Shown: positions 11,728 to 21,318, counted from the first letter of the stretch. The stretch: DNA of 31,761 nt from JBBIQS01 sp037442205 (GCA_037442205.1 JBBIQS010000089.1:1-31761); one strand, 5' to 3'. The notes: a model not told the origin generated them from the letters alone. Made by a program: numbers and translations.

Positions 11728-12254
11728 TAGAGCTCCTCGAGGGTGATCTTGTCGTTGGTATAGATGCAGATTTCGGAGGCGATTTTCAGCGAGGCCTCGC
11801 AGATCTCGCGCGCGCTCAGGGTCGAGTGCTCGAGCAGGGCGCGGGCGGCCGACTGGGCGTAGGGGCCGCCGCTGCCGACCGCCGCCAGCCCGAGGTCGGG
11901 CTCGATCACGTCGCCGGCGCCGGTGACGATGAAGGTCTTCTCGCGGTCGGCGACGATCAGCAGCGCCTCGAGCCGGCGCAAGAAGCGATCGGTGCGCCAG
12001 TCCTTGGCCAGCTCGACGCAGGCCCGGGCCAGGTTCTTCTGGTGCTGCTTGAGCTTCTCCTCGAAGCGCTCGAAGAGGGTGAAGGCGTCGGCGGTGGCCC
12101 CGGCGAACCCGGCGATGACCGCCCCCTCCGACAGCCGGCGCACCTTGCGAGCCGAGCTCTTCATCACCGTCTTGTCATGGGTGACCTGGCCGTCGCCGGC
12201 CATGCAGACCCGGCCGTCCTTGCGGACGCAAAGGATGGTGGTGCCGTGGAACAC
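11727..12254 (-). CDS. hslV: ATP-dependent protease peptidase subunit HslV (ClpQ)
   Basis: A 175-residue proteasome-like threonine peptidase, forming a dodecamer capped by HslU hexamers. It begins MFHGTTILCVRKDGRV. Removal of MFHG exposes Thr5 as the N-terminal nucleophile, and the Thr-Thr pair and the GDGQVT turn are conserved. GSGGPYAQSAA near residue 125 is the usual late motif. The start is GTG at 12254 with a strong GGAGG six bases upstream. The same frame is open 202 codons further up, into the xerC region, but that extension is Arg/Pro-rich, overlaps xerC and would bury the catalytic Thr. It lies 119 bases after xerC and before hslU. Confidence 0.97.
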   Translation of the reverse strand: MFHGTTILCVRKDGRVCMAGDGQVTHDKTVMKSSARKVRRLSEGAVIAGFAGATADAFTLFERFEEKLKQHQKNLARACVELAKDWRTDRFLRRLEALLIVADREKTFIVTGAGDVIEPDLGLAAVGSGGPYAQSAARALLEHSTLSAREICEASLKIASEICIYTNDKITLEEL

Positions 12255-12323
12255 GCGAGGCCTCCGGGAAGAGCCGCGCCGCCGAAAGACGCCGGCGAGC
12301 GCGAAGGGGGCAGAACGTAGCAA

Positions 12324-12339
12324 CCCGCCCTGGGGCGGG
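12324..12339 (-). other. Hairpin between xerC and hslV
   Basis: CCCGCCC and GGGCGGG form a 7-bp inverted repeat around two bases, 35 bases after the xerC stop. On the minus strand it sits between TTGCCC and TACGTT (17-base spacing), a poor sigma70 match. It could be a weak terminator or part of an hslV promoter; I cannot decide. Confidence 0.3.
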
Positions 12340-12373
12340 CAAGGAAGGGATACGCCGCGTCCGGAGGGCGATT

Positions 12374-13309
<936 letters not shown>

Positions 13310-13313
13310 GCCG

Positions 13314-14930
13314 CTACGGTACGCCGGCGCCGGCGGCAGGCAAGTTCGCCGCGCTCTTGAGCTCGGCGACATAGACCCCCTCGCGCTTGCGCTCGCCGAC
13401 CAGATAGCCGACGCGCTCGCCCTTGGGATCGAGGAACACCGCCCCCGGCAGCGTGTAGACGTCGATGCCCTTGCTGGCAGTGCGCTTGGCCAGATCGAGC
13501 CAGCCCAGGTCGTAGGCGGCTTCGGTATCGGTGCGCGGGAACATGAGCAGCAGCCGCTCGCCGTCGGCCGAGGGCTTGAAGTTGGCGATCCCCTGGGCCA
13601 GCTTGCGCGGCGGCACTCCCTCCTGCGCCAGATCGGTGGCCATCAGCTCGCAGTCGCGCCCGCCGCGCACGCAGTTGGCGCGGTACCAGATCGAGCGATC
13701 GCCGGGCGAGAACTGGTAGGCGTAGACCCACTTGTCCAGCGCGCGCGCCGGCTTATCGCCAGCCAGCTCAGTCAAGAAGAGATCCACCGAGTACTGCGGC
13801 TTGGTGACGCCCTTGAGGTAGGCCACCCGGGTGCCGTCGGCGCTGAAGACGAAGTTGATGACCGCGGTCTCGTTCACCCGCAGGTTTCCGCCCGGCACCG
13901 TGGCCACCTTAAAGGTGTTCCAGCTCTTGCCGCTCTTGTCCTGGTGGCTCTCACGGAAGCCCAGCGCCTGAGAGTTGGGCGACCAGCGCTGCTCGACGAG
14001 GTCCTCGCCGATCTTCTTGGCCTGGCCGCCGGCGGTGGCCGCCAGCTGCAGGTTGCCCAGGGTCTTGTACCGGCTGACGCCGTCGACGAAGGAGATCCAG
14101 TGGCTGTCGGGAGAGAAGAGGAAGGTAGAGACGCCCTCCTCGCCAATGCGCTGCATCCCGTTGCCTGAGACCGGCCCGACGAAGAGCACCAGGGGCTCAT
14201 TGGGACCGTTGACCCGGCTGGTGAAGGCCACCAGCTTGCCGTCGGGAGAGAAGTCGTACTCCCCCACCCGCTCGCCCAGCTTGCGCGGCGCGCCTTCGCC
14301 CTCGACCGGCGCCAGCAGCAGCGCCCCGCCCGCCGACGCCGGCTGGCGAATCAGCATCTGCTTGCCGTCCTTGGAGAACTCGAAGGTCGCCGCCTGCTTG
14401 GCGACGGTCCGCTCGGACTTGCTGGCCAGCTCCAGCAGCCGCAGCTCGCCGGCGGCGATGAAGGCCAGGGAGCGGCTGTCGGGGCTGAACTTGTAGTAGG
14501 TGGCGCCCTCGGCTACGCCCATCGGATCGCCCGAGGGCATCGGCGCCAGGTTCAGGTTCCCGCTGCGCTCGCGGAAGCGGAAGCCCTGCAGGTAGGCGAT
14601 GAAGGCGCCGTCGGGGCTGATGCGGAAGGCGTCCTCGAAGGTGGTCACGCCGCCACCGAGCGGGCGCACCGGGCCGCCGTCCACCGGGATCGTCGAGAGC
14701 ACGCCCTGCTGCACGTTCTCCGGCGCCCCGGGCTCGGGCGGCTTCACCGGCTCGGCGATGTAGGCGAAGGCCTTCGAGTCCGGGCTCAGCTGCAGGTCGC
14801 GCATCGGGGCCTGCGCCAGCGGCTTGCCGATCCCCTTGGGCTTGGGCGGGGCCTTCTTGCAGGCGGGAAGAGCCAGGGCGAGGAGCGCCAGGGCGACGGC
14901 GGCGCGGACGGTGCGGGTGCGAGGGCTCAT
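13314..14930 (-). CDS. TolB-like beta-propeller lipoprotein
   Basis: A 538-residue lipoprotein with a signal peptide ending LPAC (lipid Cys at 24), then a Lys/Pro linker. About ten WD40-like PD40 strands follow, such as LQLSPDSKAFAYI, FRISPDGAFIAYL, YKFSPDSRSLAFI, YDFSPDGKLVAFTS and FVFSADGTRVAYL. These build one or two beta-propellers, as in TolB and prolyl oligopeptidase N domains. No peptidase domain or catalytic Ser motif is visible. The ATG overlaps the trmFO stop (ATGA), and its own stop is four bases before the xerC GTG, so it is tightly embedded between two housekeeping genes. A role in envelope protein binding is possible; no specific partner is known. Confidence 0.87.
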   Translation of the reverse strand: MSPRTRTVRAAVALALLALALPACKKAPPKPKGIGKPLAQAPMRDLQLSPDSKAFAYIAEPVKPPEPGAPENVQQGVLSTIPVDGGPVRPLGGGVTTFEDAFRISPDGAFIAYLQGFRFRERSGNLNLAPMPSGDPMGVAEGATYYKFSPDSRSLAFIAAGELRLLELASKSERTVAKQAATFEFSKDGKQMLIRQPASAGGALLLAPVEGEGAPRKLGERVGEYDFSPDGKLVAFTSRVNGPNEPLVLFVGPVSGNGMQRIGEEGVSTFLFSPDSHWISFVDGVSRYKTLGNLQLAATAGGQAKKIGEDLVEQRWSPNSQALGFRESHQDKSGKSWNTFKVATVPGGNLRVNETAVINFVFSADGTRVAYLKGVTKPQYSVDLFLTELAGDKPARALDKWVYAYQFSPGDRSIWYRANCVRGGRDCELMATDLAQEGVPPRKLAQGIANFKPSADGERLLLMFPRTDTEAAYDLGWLDLAKRTASKGIDVYTLPGAVFLDPKGERVGYLVGERKREGVYVAELKSAANLPAAGAGVP

Positions 14931-16318
14931 GAGAGGGTTCCGGTGGCGGTCGTAGGAATCGAGGTGCTGGAAGCTTCGCCGATCAGCGCGGGCGCGCGCA
15001 GCAGCTCCGGGTCTGTCAGCCAGTTGGACAACGCCTCGCGGGCCCGGTTCACCAGCATCTGCCGGCGCTGGTCCTTGCGGATGCGGCCGGCCAGCTCGGG
15101 GAAGAGAGCGAAGGTGACGTTGTTCGGCTCGTAGCGCGCTCCCGGCGGACGCGCCTCGCCGGTCAGGTGGCGGTGCAGCGCGCCCATGGCCGTCACCGGC
15201 GGCGGCTCGGGGAAGGGCTTTCCCGACAGCTCGGCCCAGGTCGCCAGCGCCGCCAGATAGCCGCAGGCGGTGGACTCGACGTACCCCTCGACCCCGGTCA
15301 CCTGGCCCGCCATCCGCAGCCCTGGACGGGCTTTGAGCGTCAGGTCGCGCGCCAGGAATCGAGGCGCGTCGAGGTAGGTGTTGCGGTGGATCTGCCCGAG
15401 GCGCACGAACTCCGCCGAAGCCAGGCCGGGCAGCGTGCGGAAGATGCGCTTCTGCTCCGGCCAGGTGAGCCGGGTCTGGAAGCCCACCATGTTCCAGCAG
15501 GTGCGCGCCCGATCCTCCGGCCGCAGCTGCACCACTGCGTGCGGCCGCCTCCCGGTGCGCGGATCCGTCAATCCCACCGGCTTCATCGGCCCGAACGCCA
15601 GGCAGTCCTTGCCGCGCTCGGCCATCACCTCGATCGGAAGGCAGCCTTCGAAATAGCGGGGCTCCTCGAAGGCGTGCGGCACCACCTTCTCCCCGGCCAG
15701 CAGCGCGGCGACGAAGGCCTCGTACTCCTCCTTCGACAGCGGCAGGTTCAGGTAGTCCTCGCCCCCGCCCTTCCCGTAGCGGGATGCGAAGAAGGCAATC
15801 GACTTGTCGATCGAATCGGCGGCGACGATGGGCGCGATCGAGTCGTAGAAGTAGAGCCGCTCTCCCACGAGCTCCGAGAGCTGCTCGGCAAGCGCGCCGG
15901 CGGTCAGCGGACCGGTCGCCAGGATCGCGGGCCCTTGCGGCAGCGAAATCGCCTCCTCGTGCACCAGCTCGATCCCGGGGTGGCTCCTCACCTTCTCGGT
16001 GACCAGCGCCGAGAAGCGCTCGCGGTCCACCGCCAGCGCCCCGCCGGCCGGCACCCGGGTGGCGTCGGCCGCCCCCAGGATCAACGAGCCCAGCCGGCGC
16101 AGCTCCTCGTGCAGCAGCCCGATGGCGTTGGCCGGGTCGTCGGCGCGCAGCGAGTTGGAGCAGACCAGCTCCGCCAGCCCGTCCAAGCGGTGCGCGGGCG
16201 AGCGGCGCGCCGGCTTCATCTCCACCAGCCTGACGCCCACGCCTCGCTCGGCCAGCTGCCAGGCCGCTTCGCTCCCCGCCAGACCGCCTCCGATGACCGT
16301 CACGTGCCGCTCGCGCAT
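14927..16318 (-). CDS. trmFO: tRNA (m5U54) methyltransferase TrmFO
   Basis: A 463-residue FAD- and folate-dependent enzyme that makes 5-methyluridine at position 54 of tRNA, using methylenetetrahydrofolate. The FAD-binding GGGLAGSEAA is at 10-19. The family segments LVEMKP, CSNSLRADDPANAIGLLHEE, GGALAVDRERFS and AGQVTGVEGYVESTACGYLA are all present. It ends with a C-terminal tail of about 20 residues that is Ser/Thr-rich. The ATG at 16318 has a weak GAGAGGCGAG upstream. A promoter is at 16370-16399. Its stop overlaps the start of the propeller lipoprotein gene, so this is the first gene of the trmFO-lipoprotein-xerC-hslV-hslU run. Confidence 0.97.
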   Translation of the reverse strand: MRERHVTVIGGGLAGSEAAWQLAERGVGVRLVEMKPARRSPAHRLDGLAELVCSNSLRADDPANAIGLLHEELRRLGSLILGAADATRVPAGGALAVDRERFSALVTEKVRSHPGIELVHEEAISLPQGPAILATGPLTAGALAEQLSELVGERLYFYDSIAPIVAADSIDKSIAFFASRYGKGGGEDYLNLPLSKEEYEAFVAALLAGEKVVPHAFEEPRYFEGCLPIEVMAERGKDCLAFGPMKPVGLTDPRTGRRPHAVVQLRPEDRARTCWNMVGFQTRLTWPEQKRIFRTLPGLASAEFVRLGQIHRNTYLDAPRFLARDLTLKARPGLRMAGQVTGVEGYVESTACGYLAALATWAELSGKPFPEPPPVTAMGALHRHLTGEARPPGARYEPNNVTFALFPELAGRIRKDQRRQMLVNRAREALSNWLTDPELLRAPALIGEASSTSIPTTATGTLS

Positions 16319-16369
16319 GTCTGGCTGGCTCGCCTCTCGAAAGGAAAAGACCGAAGTGTTGGGCGGGCG

Positions 16370-16399
16370 AATCTATCCGAGCGCCGCCGGCTTAGCCAA
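16370..16399 (-). promoter_or_regulatory. Promoter of the trmFO operon
   Basis: On the minus strand TTGGCT (16394-16399) and TAGATT (16370-16375) are 18 bases apart, placing +1 near 16363, about 45 bases before the ATG. The -35 is weaker than at the other promoters in the window, but the spacing is the same. Confidence 0.5.
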
Positions 16400-16505
16400 C
16401 GCGGCCGCGAGCGAGGCCTTCCCCTGGCCGCGAGCCGCGGGGCGACCGCTGGCGGCTGGCGCAAAGGCGTGATATCAGGCAGCAAACTTCGCGGGAGGCG
16501 CCCCC

Positions 16506-17126
16506 ATGTTGCGCATCATGCCGCGGCAGAACGTCTACTTCGACTGCTTCGAGAAGTGCACTGCCGCTGCGGTGGAAGCCACCGCCACGCTCCACGACAT
16601 GTTCAAGGCGCGCGAGTTCGCGCCCTTCGTCGAGAAGATCGAGGCCCTCGAAAAGGCCGGCGATCAGGCGACCGCCCAGGTGGTCGAGACGCTGTCGAAG
16701 AACATGGCCACCCCCTTCGACCGCTCCGACATCCGGGGCTTGATCGAGGCCCTCGACGACATCCTCGACGGGGCCGAGACCGTCAGCCACAAGCTGGTGA
16801 TGTACCGGGCGCAGCGGGTTCGCCCCGAGGCCATGGAGCTGGTGGAGCTGCTGGCGCGGATGGCCCCCAAGGTCCAGGAGGCGGTCGTCGCCCTGCGCGC
16901 CAGCCGCACCAGCGAGGGTGTGCTGGTGCACTGCCGCGAGGTCCACCACCTCGAAGGCGAGGCCGACAAGGTGCTGCGCCGCGGCATCGGCGCGCTCTTC
17001 GACGAGCTCAAGGACGCCATCGAGCTGATCAAGTGGAAGGAGATCCTCGAGCTGCTCGAGCACGCCACCGATCGCTGCGAAGACGCGATCAAGATCATCG
17101 AAGAAGTCTTGCGCCGGCACGACTGA
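16506..17126 (+). CDS. DUF47 / PhoU-like phosphate transport regulator
   Basis: A 206-residue all-helical protein of the DUF47 family, distant PhoU relatives that usually accompany Pit-type phosphate transporters. It opens with NVYFDCFEKCTAAAVEATATLHDMF and continues through long Glu/Lys/Leu helices. In the middle it has DRSDIRGLIEALDDILDGAETV, the conserved acidic stretch thought to bind metal. LEGEADKVLRRGIGALF and DRCEDAIKIIEEVL close the bundle. GGAGG lies eight bases before the ATG. No pit gene follows: the next gene on this strand is the DksA-type protein 273 bases on. It is divergent from trmFO. Confidence 0.88.
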   Translation: MLRIMPRQNVYFDCFEKCTAAAVEATATLHDMFKAREFAPFVEKIEALEKAGDQATAQVVETLSKNMATPFDRSDIRGLIEALDDILDGAETVSHKLVMYRAQRVRPEAMELVELLARMAPKVQEAVVALRASRTSEGVLVHCREVHHLEGEADKVLRRGIGALFDELKDAIELIKWKEILELLEHATDRCEDAIKIIEEVLRRHD

Positions 17127-17399
17127 CGCCGTCGCCCCTCCTCCAGCCCCCGTTCCACGGTCCCCTGCCCTGGCGGCGAGCGCGGCGACGTCGCGTCCTG
17201 CCCGGGGCCCGCCGTCTTCGGCCGGGCTGGCCGCAGACCCCCGCGATCACTAGCTTGCCAGTGAAATCGCGTGCAGCCTCGCCGGCCGCCCGCTCGCAGG
17301 TCGAGGCGGTGGCTGGTGTCGAAGGGGCGGTCCGGCGGGGCATTTGAGACGGGAGCGGCCGACCGAATGGGGGGCCGCTATTTGTCTCTCGAGGTCGTG

Positions 17400-17774
17400 A
17401 TGAACGACAAGGCCCTTGCTCAGTTCCGTCAGCGCCTGCAGCACCGCCGCCGCGAGATCGTCGACTGCCGGGTGGCCAACGAGCGCGGGGTGGTCGAAGT
17501 CCGCGAGGGGAAGACCGATCCCGAGTACGAGGAGGGGGCCCAGGCCGACCACGTCGAGTACACCCTGGAACAGCTGTCCGAGGCCCAGCGGCTGGAGATC
17601 GGCCAGATCGACGCCGCGCTGGCCCGCATGGACGCCGGCGCCTACGGCACCTGCGTCGAGTGCGGCCAGCCGATCCCCGTCGACCGGCTGCGGGCGCTGC
17701 CCTACGCCCAGCGCGACGCCGAGTGCGCCGCCCGCATGGAGAAGCGCAGCCCGCCCTCGACTCCCACTCTGTGA
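17400..17774 (+). CDS. TraR/DksA-type zinc-finger transcription factor
   Basis: A 124-residue DksA/TraR-family protein that would enter the RNA polymerase secondary channel. A coiled coil fills residues 1-75 (LAQFRQRLQHRRREIVD, then YTLEQLSEAQRLEIGQIDAALARM). The finger follows: YGTCVECGQPIPVDRLRALPY then AQRDAEC. The usual third cysteine (CxxC in the family) is Asp here, leaving three of four zinc ligands. The ATG at 17400 has GAGG five bases upstream; the frame is open further up but without a better start. It ends convergent with the second exbD gene, with a strong hairpin between. The acidic tip of the coiled coil (TDPEYEEGAQADH) suggests a DksA-like activity. Confidence 0.87.
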   Translation: MNDKALAQFRQRLQHRRREIVDCRVANERGVVEVREGKTDPEYEEGAQADHVEYTLEQLSEAQRLEIGQIDAALARMDAGAYGTCVECGQPIPVDRLRALPYAQRDAECAARMEKRSPPSTPTL

Positions 17775-17795
17775 GCTCGACGCGCTGAAGCGGCA

Positions 17796-17817
17796 GCGGG
17801 CTCCCGAGGGAGCCCGC
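17796..17817. terminator. Bidirectional hairpin terminator
   Basis: GCGGGCTCCC and GGGAGCCCGC form a perfect 10-bp inverted repeat around GA (probably a 9-bp stem with a CGAG tetraloop). It lies between the convergent dksA-type and exbD genes, 21 and 28 bases from their stops. There is no U-tract on either side. Confidence 0.6.
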
Positions 17818-17845
17818 CGCGCGCAGCGAAATCCGGAATGGAAGC

Positions 17846-18529
17846 TCAGCCCTCGCCGGGAGGAGGGCTGTCGCCGCCCTCCTTCTTGATCACCACGAAG
17901 CGATAGCTGTCCAGCTCCACCTGGCCGGCGGTGTAGAGGATCTCGGTCAGCATCCGGTAGGGCATGTTGCGGTCGCCGACGATCGACAGCTCGCCGGTGA
18001 ACTGCACCGTCGAGTTCCACTGGGCGATCTTCTTGATCCGGTCGACTTCCTTCTGCAGCGCCTCCTGCAGCGGGACGATCAGCATCCCGTTGTCGCCGCC
18101 GACCTTGGAGCTGGCGGGGATGGCGTCGGTATCGTAGGAGAGGACGGTCTTGTCGCCGACCATCAGCGCCCCGGAGCCGGGCTTGCACTTGGCGTTGGTG
18201 GACGAGCAGCGGGTGACGGTCACCGACACCGTGTCCTTGGGCGCCAGCCGCGAGGTGCTGATCGGCGGGGCCACGTCTCCCGAGGAGGCCATGGTCACCG
18301 AGGTGGCCGAATAGCTCTTCAACAGGAACACCAGGATGATGGTCATCATGTCCATCATCGCGGTGATGTTGAGCTCTTTGATCTCGCCGGCGGCCTCGCG
18401 CTCCTTGCGGCGCTTCCGGCGCAGGAGCTTCTTGTACATCATCCGCGAGCGCTGCTCTTCGCTGATCTCCGGCACCGCGCCCTCGGGGGCGCCGGGCTGA
18501 CCGGGCTGGTTCGGGAGGTTGTCCGACAT
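17846..18529 (-). CDS. ExbD/TolR-family proton-channel subunit (second copy)
   Basis: A 227-residue ExbD/TolR protein. A 48-residue cytoplasmic N terminus (Pro-rich, then MMYKKLLRRKRRKEREAAGE) leads into the single helix LNITAMMDMMTIILVFLLKSY with the proton-carrying Asp60. The C-terminal periplasmic domain runs from about 75 to the end. It contains two cysteines (CSSTNAKC) likely to be disulfide-bonded, and the typical VQFTGELSIVGDRNMPYRMLTEILYTAG fold elements. It ends in a Pro/Gly/Glu tail. The ATG at 18529 has GAGG eight bases upstream, partly inside a small palindrome CCTCGCGCGAGG. It is the last gene of the exbB-exbD-exbD operon, 33 bases after the first exbD. Confidence 0.88.
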   Translation of the reverse strand: MSDNLPNQPGQPGAPEGAVPEISEEQRSRMMYKKLLRRKRRKEREAAGEIKELNITAMMDMMTIILVFLLKSYSATSVTMASSGDVAPPISTSRLAPKDTVSVTVTRCSSTNAKCKPGSGALMVGDKTVLSYDTDAIPASSKVGGDNGMLIVPLQEALQKEVDRIKKIAQWNSTVQFTGELSIVGDRNMPYRMLTEILYTAGQVELDSYRFVVIKKEGGDSPPPGEG

Positions 18530-18562
18530 CGAAGAGTCCTCGCGCGAGGCGGCCTTGCGGCG

Positions 18563-19102
18563 CTAGCCCATCACGGTCAGCGAGACGTCGAAGAACAGCA
18601 TCTGCCCGGCGTGCTCGCGGCAGGCGTCCATGGTCTTGACCAGCACGTCGTAGGGGATCTTGGCGTCGGCCCCGACGATGATCTTCGACTCCTCGGGGAA
18701 GGCGCGCTTGATCTCGATCATCTTGGCGGCCAGGGCGCCGTAGTCGTACTCGCCGTCGCCGCGGCGGGCGATGGTCGGCTGCCCTTCGCCGGGAGCGGCG
18801 GCCCCGGTGTCGCCGGGGAGCACCCCGCCCGAGCCGGCCACGAAGAAGCCCTTGTCGCTGATCAGCACCGTCAGCAGCAGCTTGGGCTTGTTGTCCTCGG
18901 CGCCGGCGGGCTGCCCGGGGTTGGCGGCCGAGTACTTGGGCGCCGAGACGTTGAGCACCCCGAAGCTGACCAGTCCCGTCATCGACAGCAGCATGAACAT
19001 GATGAGGTTCATCATGATGTCGAGGTAGGGGACGATGTTCAGCTCGCCGGTCTCCTCCGACTCGCGGGGCCGCAGCTTGCGCTTTGAGAAGTGGAACGCC
19101 AT
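18563..19102 (-). CDS. ExbD/TolR-family proton-channel subunit (first copy)
   Basis: A 179-residue ExbD/TolR protein. The short basic N terminus (MAFHFSKRKLRPRESEETGE) is followed by the helix LNIVPYLDIMMNLIMFMLLSM with the essential Asp28. The periplasmic domain includes LLLTVLISDKGFFVAG and ESKIIVGADAKIPYDVLVKTMDA, the family's dimer-forming strand and helix. It and the downstream copy differ clearly in length and tail, so they are not a recent duplication. The ATG at 19102 lies 89 bases after exbB, across a highly structured spacer; no strong ribosome site is seen. One ExbB and two unlike ExbD proteins are the composition of the AglRQS motility motor of Myxococcus. Confidence 0.9.
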   Translation of the reverse strand: MAFHFSKRKLRPRESEETGELNIVPYLDIMMNLIMFMLLSMTGLVSFGVLNVSAPKYSAANPGQPAGAEDNKPKLLLTVLISDKGFFVAGSGGVLPGDTGAAAPGEGQPTIARRGDGEYDYGALAAKMIEIKRAFPEESKIIVGADAKIPYDVLVKTMDACREHAGQMLFFDVSLTVMG

Positions 19103-19125
19103 GGCTGTCCGCTCGCTCTTTGCCC

Positions 19126-19193
19126 AGGGCCTTTGAACGTCAAGACACCGCCCGCCGGCGTTCGGTTCGCCGGCGACCGAAGCTCAAGGCCCT
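19126..19193 (-). other. Two-tier hairpin in the exbB-exbD spacer
   Basis: An outer stem pairs AGGGCCTT (19126-19133) with AAGGCCCT (19186-19193), overlapping the exbB stop. Inside it CGCCGGCG occurs twice (19153-19160 and 19168-19175) as an 8-bp stem with a 7-base loop. TTCGGT (19161-19166) can instead pair with ACCGAA (19176-19181), which excludes the inner stem. It may set the exbB to exbD ratio by RNA stability or attenuation. Confidence 0.5.
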
Positions 19194-19932
19194 AGGAGGC
19201 CTTGGCCTCGAAGTCCATCGGGTTGGTCTCGCCGGCGCTCTTGCGGGCCAGCAGGTTCTCGAGCTTGAGGCTGTTGAGCTCGACCTCTTCGATCATGCCC
19301 TTGGCGCGAGAGGTGAGCAGCAGGTGGGCGACGATGCAGGTCACCGCGATGCCCAGACCGAAGGCGGTGTTGTTCATGGCTTCCGAAATGCCCTTGGAGA
19401 GCACCTCGGAGCGCTTGTCGGCGGAGACCGCACCCAGCGACCGGAAGGCGCCGATGAGGCCGATGATGGTGCCGATCAGCCCGAGCAGGGTGGCGATGTT
19501 GGCCATCGACCACAGCGAGGCGATGCGGTTCTGGAGGGTGGGGGTGACCTCCATGATCGACTCTTCAATCGCCTTGGCGACCTCGAGCTCGCCGCGGTTG
19601 GCGCGGGTCAGGCCGGCGCGGACCACCTTGGCCAGGGCGGCGTTGGGGGCGGCCGAGCAGAGCTTGACCGCGCGATCGACGTTGCCGGTGAGCACCAGCT
19701 TGGTGATCTGCTCCATGAACGGCGCGGCGTTGAGGTTGTAGGTGAAGAGCAGGCGGATGATGCGCTCGACGATGATCGCCAGCGCCACCGACAGCGAGCC
19801 GATGTTGACCCACATGAAGGGGCCACCCTCGCTGATGAACCGGTGAACGCCGTCGAGGATGCCCGCCTTCTCCGCCGTCGCCGCGGCAATCACGGCAACG
19901 CCGCTGACCATGCCGCTCAGGATGTCGCTCAT
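19192..19932 (-). CDS. MotA/TolQ/ExbB proton channel protein
   Basis: A 246-residue inner-membrane protein of the TolQ/ExbB/MotA family, which forms a pentamer around two ExbD/TolR chains and converts proton flow into work. The first helix is near GGPFMWVNIGSLSVALAIIVERIIRLLF. After a cytoplasmic domain come the helix pair LGLIGTIIGLIGAF and GISEAMNNTAFGLGIAVTCIVAHLLL, where the conserved Thr/Gly residues line the proton path. The N terminus is Ala-rich and hydrophobic rather than a cleaved signal. A good promoter lies at 20031-20060. Two exbD genes follow. Alternatives for the system are TonB energising, Tol-Pal, or gliding (AglR-like); no tonB, tolA or pal is nearby. Confidence 0.92.
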   Translation of the reverse strand: MSDILSGMVSGVAVIAAATAEKAGILDGVHRFISEGGPFMWVNIGSLSVALAIIVERIIRLLFTYNLNAAPFMEQITKLVLTGNVDRAVKLCSAAPNAALAKVVRAGLTRANRGELEVAKAIEESIMEVTPTLQNRIASLWSMANIATLLGLIGTIIGLIGAFRSLGAVSADKRSEVLSKGISEAMNNTAFGLGIAVTCIVAHLLLTSRAKGMIEEVELNSLKLENLLARKSAGETNPMDFEAKAS

Positions 19933-20030
19933 CGCGTCCGAACCCTCGTTTTCGTGGTTCCTGCTCGACGAAGGGCCCTGGCCCGGGTTTCAGCCGCAGC
20001 ACAGGTGCAAAATCCCTTCGAAATTGAGGG

Positions 20031-20060
20031 TTTCTACCATCGCGTGATCAGCAGTGTCAA
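20031..20060 (-). promoter_or_regulatory. Promoter of the exbB-exbD-exbD operon
   Basis: On the minus strand TTGACA (20055-20060) and TAGAAA (20031-20036) are 18 bases apart. Predicted +1 is near 20024, giving a leader of about 92 bases. The rest of the 336-base gap 19933-20268 holds only this leader and the hairpins after the deacetylase gene. Confidence 0.65.
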
Positions 20061-20222
20061 GGCAACGACCTGTCGCGGGCCGGAGCGCGCTCGACCCGGT
20101 TTCCCCGTGGCATCGCGCGTACTTGCGCCTCCTGAGCCCCCTTCGGAAAGGCCCCGGGCATCGGCGGCCCGGCGGGGCGAAAACAGCCGGGCGAGCGCCG
20201 CCTCCCCCGCCATTTGACGCAG

Positions 20223-20261
20223 CGATTCGGCCGGCGAATCGGCCCCAGGCGAGGTCTCGCC
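20223..20261 (-). terminator. Tandem hairpins after the deacetylase gene
   Basis: GGCGAG-GT-CTCGCC (20248-20261) and CGATTCG-GCCGG-CGAATCG (20223-20241) are two adjacent stem-loops starting eight bases after the deacetylase stop. They probably end the dprA-topA-deacetylase transcript, although no long U-tract follows. Confidence 0.5.
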
Positions 20262-20268
20262 GGCAGGT

Positions 20269-21285
<1,017 letters not shown>

Positions 21286-21299
21286 CGCTCCCCCTCCCA

Positions 21300-21318
21300 C
21301 CGGCGGCCAAGCCGCCGG
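21300..21318 (-). other. Hairpin directly after the topA stop
   Basis: CCGGCGGC (21300-21307) and GCCGCCGG (21311-21318) make a perfect 8-bp stem with a CAA loop, exactly between the topA stop codon and the deacetylase ribosome site. It could attenuate or protect; there is no U-tract. Confidence 0.45.

Noticed and set aside
17200..17227. A GCCC/GGGC hairpin after the PhoU-like gene
   Set aside because: The stem is bulged and no U-tract follows; similar partial stems are common in this GC-rich sequence.
15167..17347. A 726-codon open frame on the plus strand across trmFO and the PhoU-like gene
   Set aside because: It crosses an intact, divergent gene pair and a promoter region. Its composition is Arg/Gly/His-rich and it has no recognisable domain.
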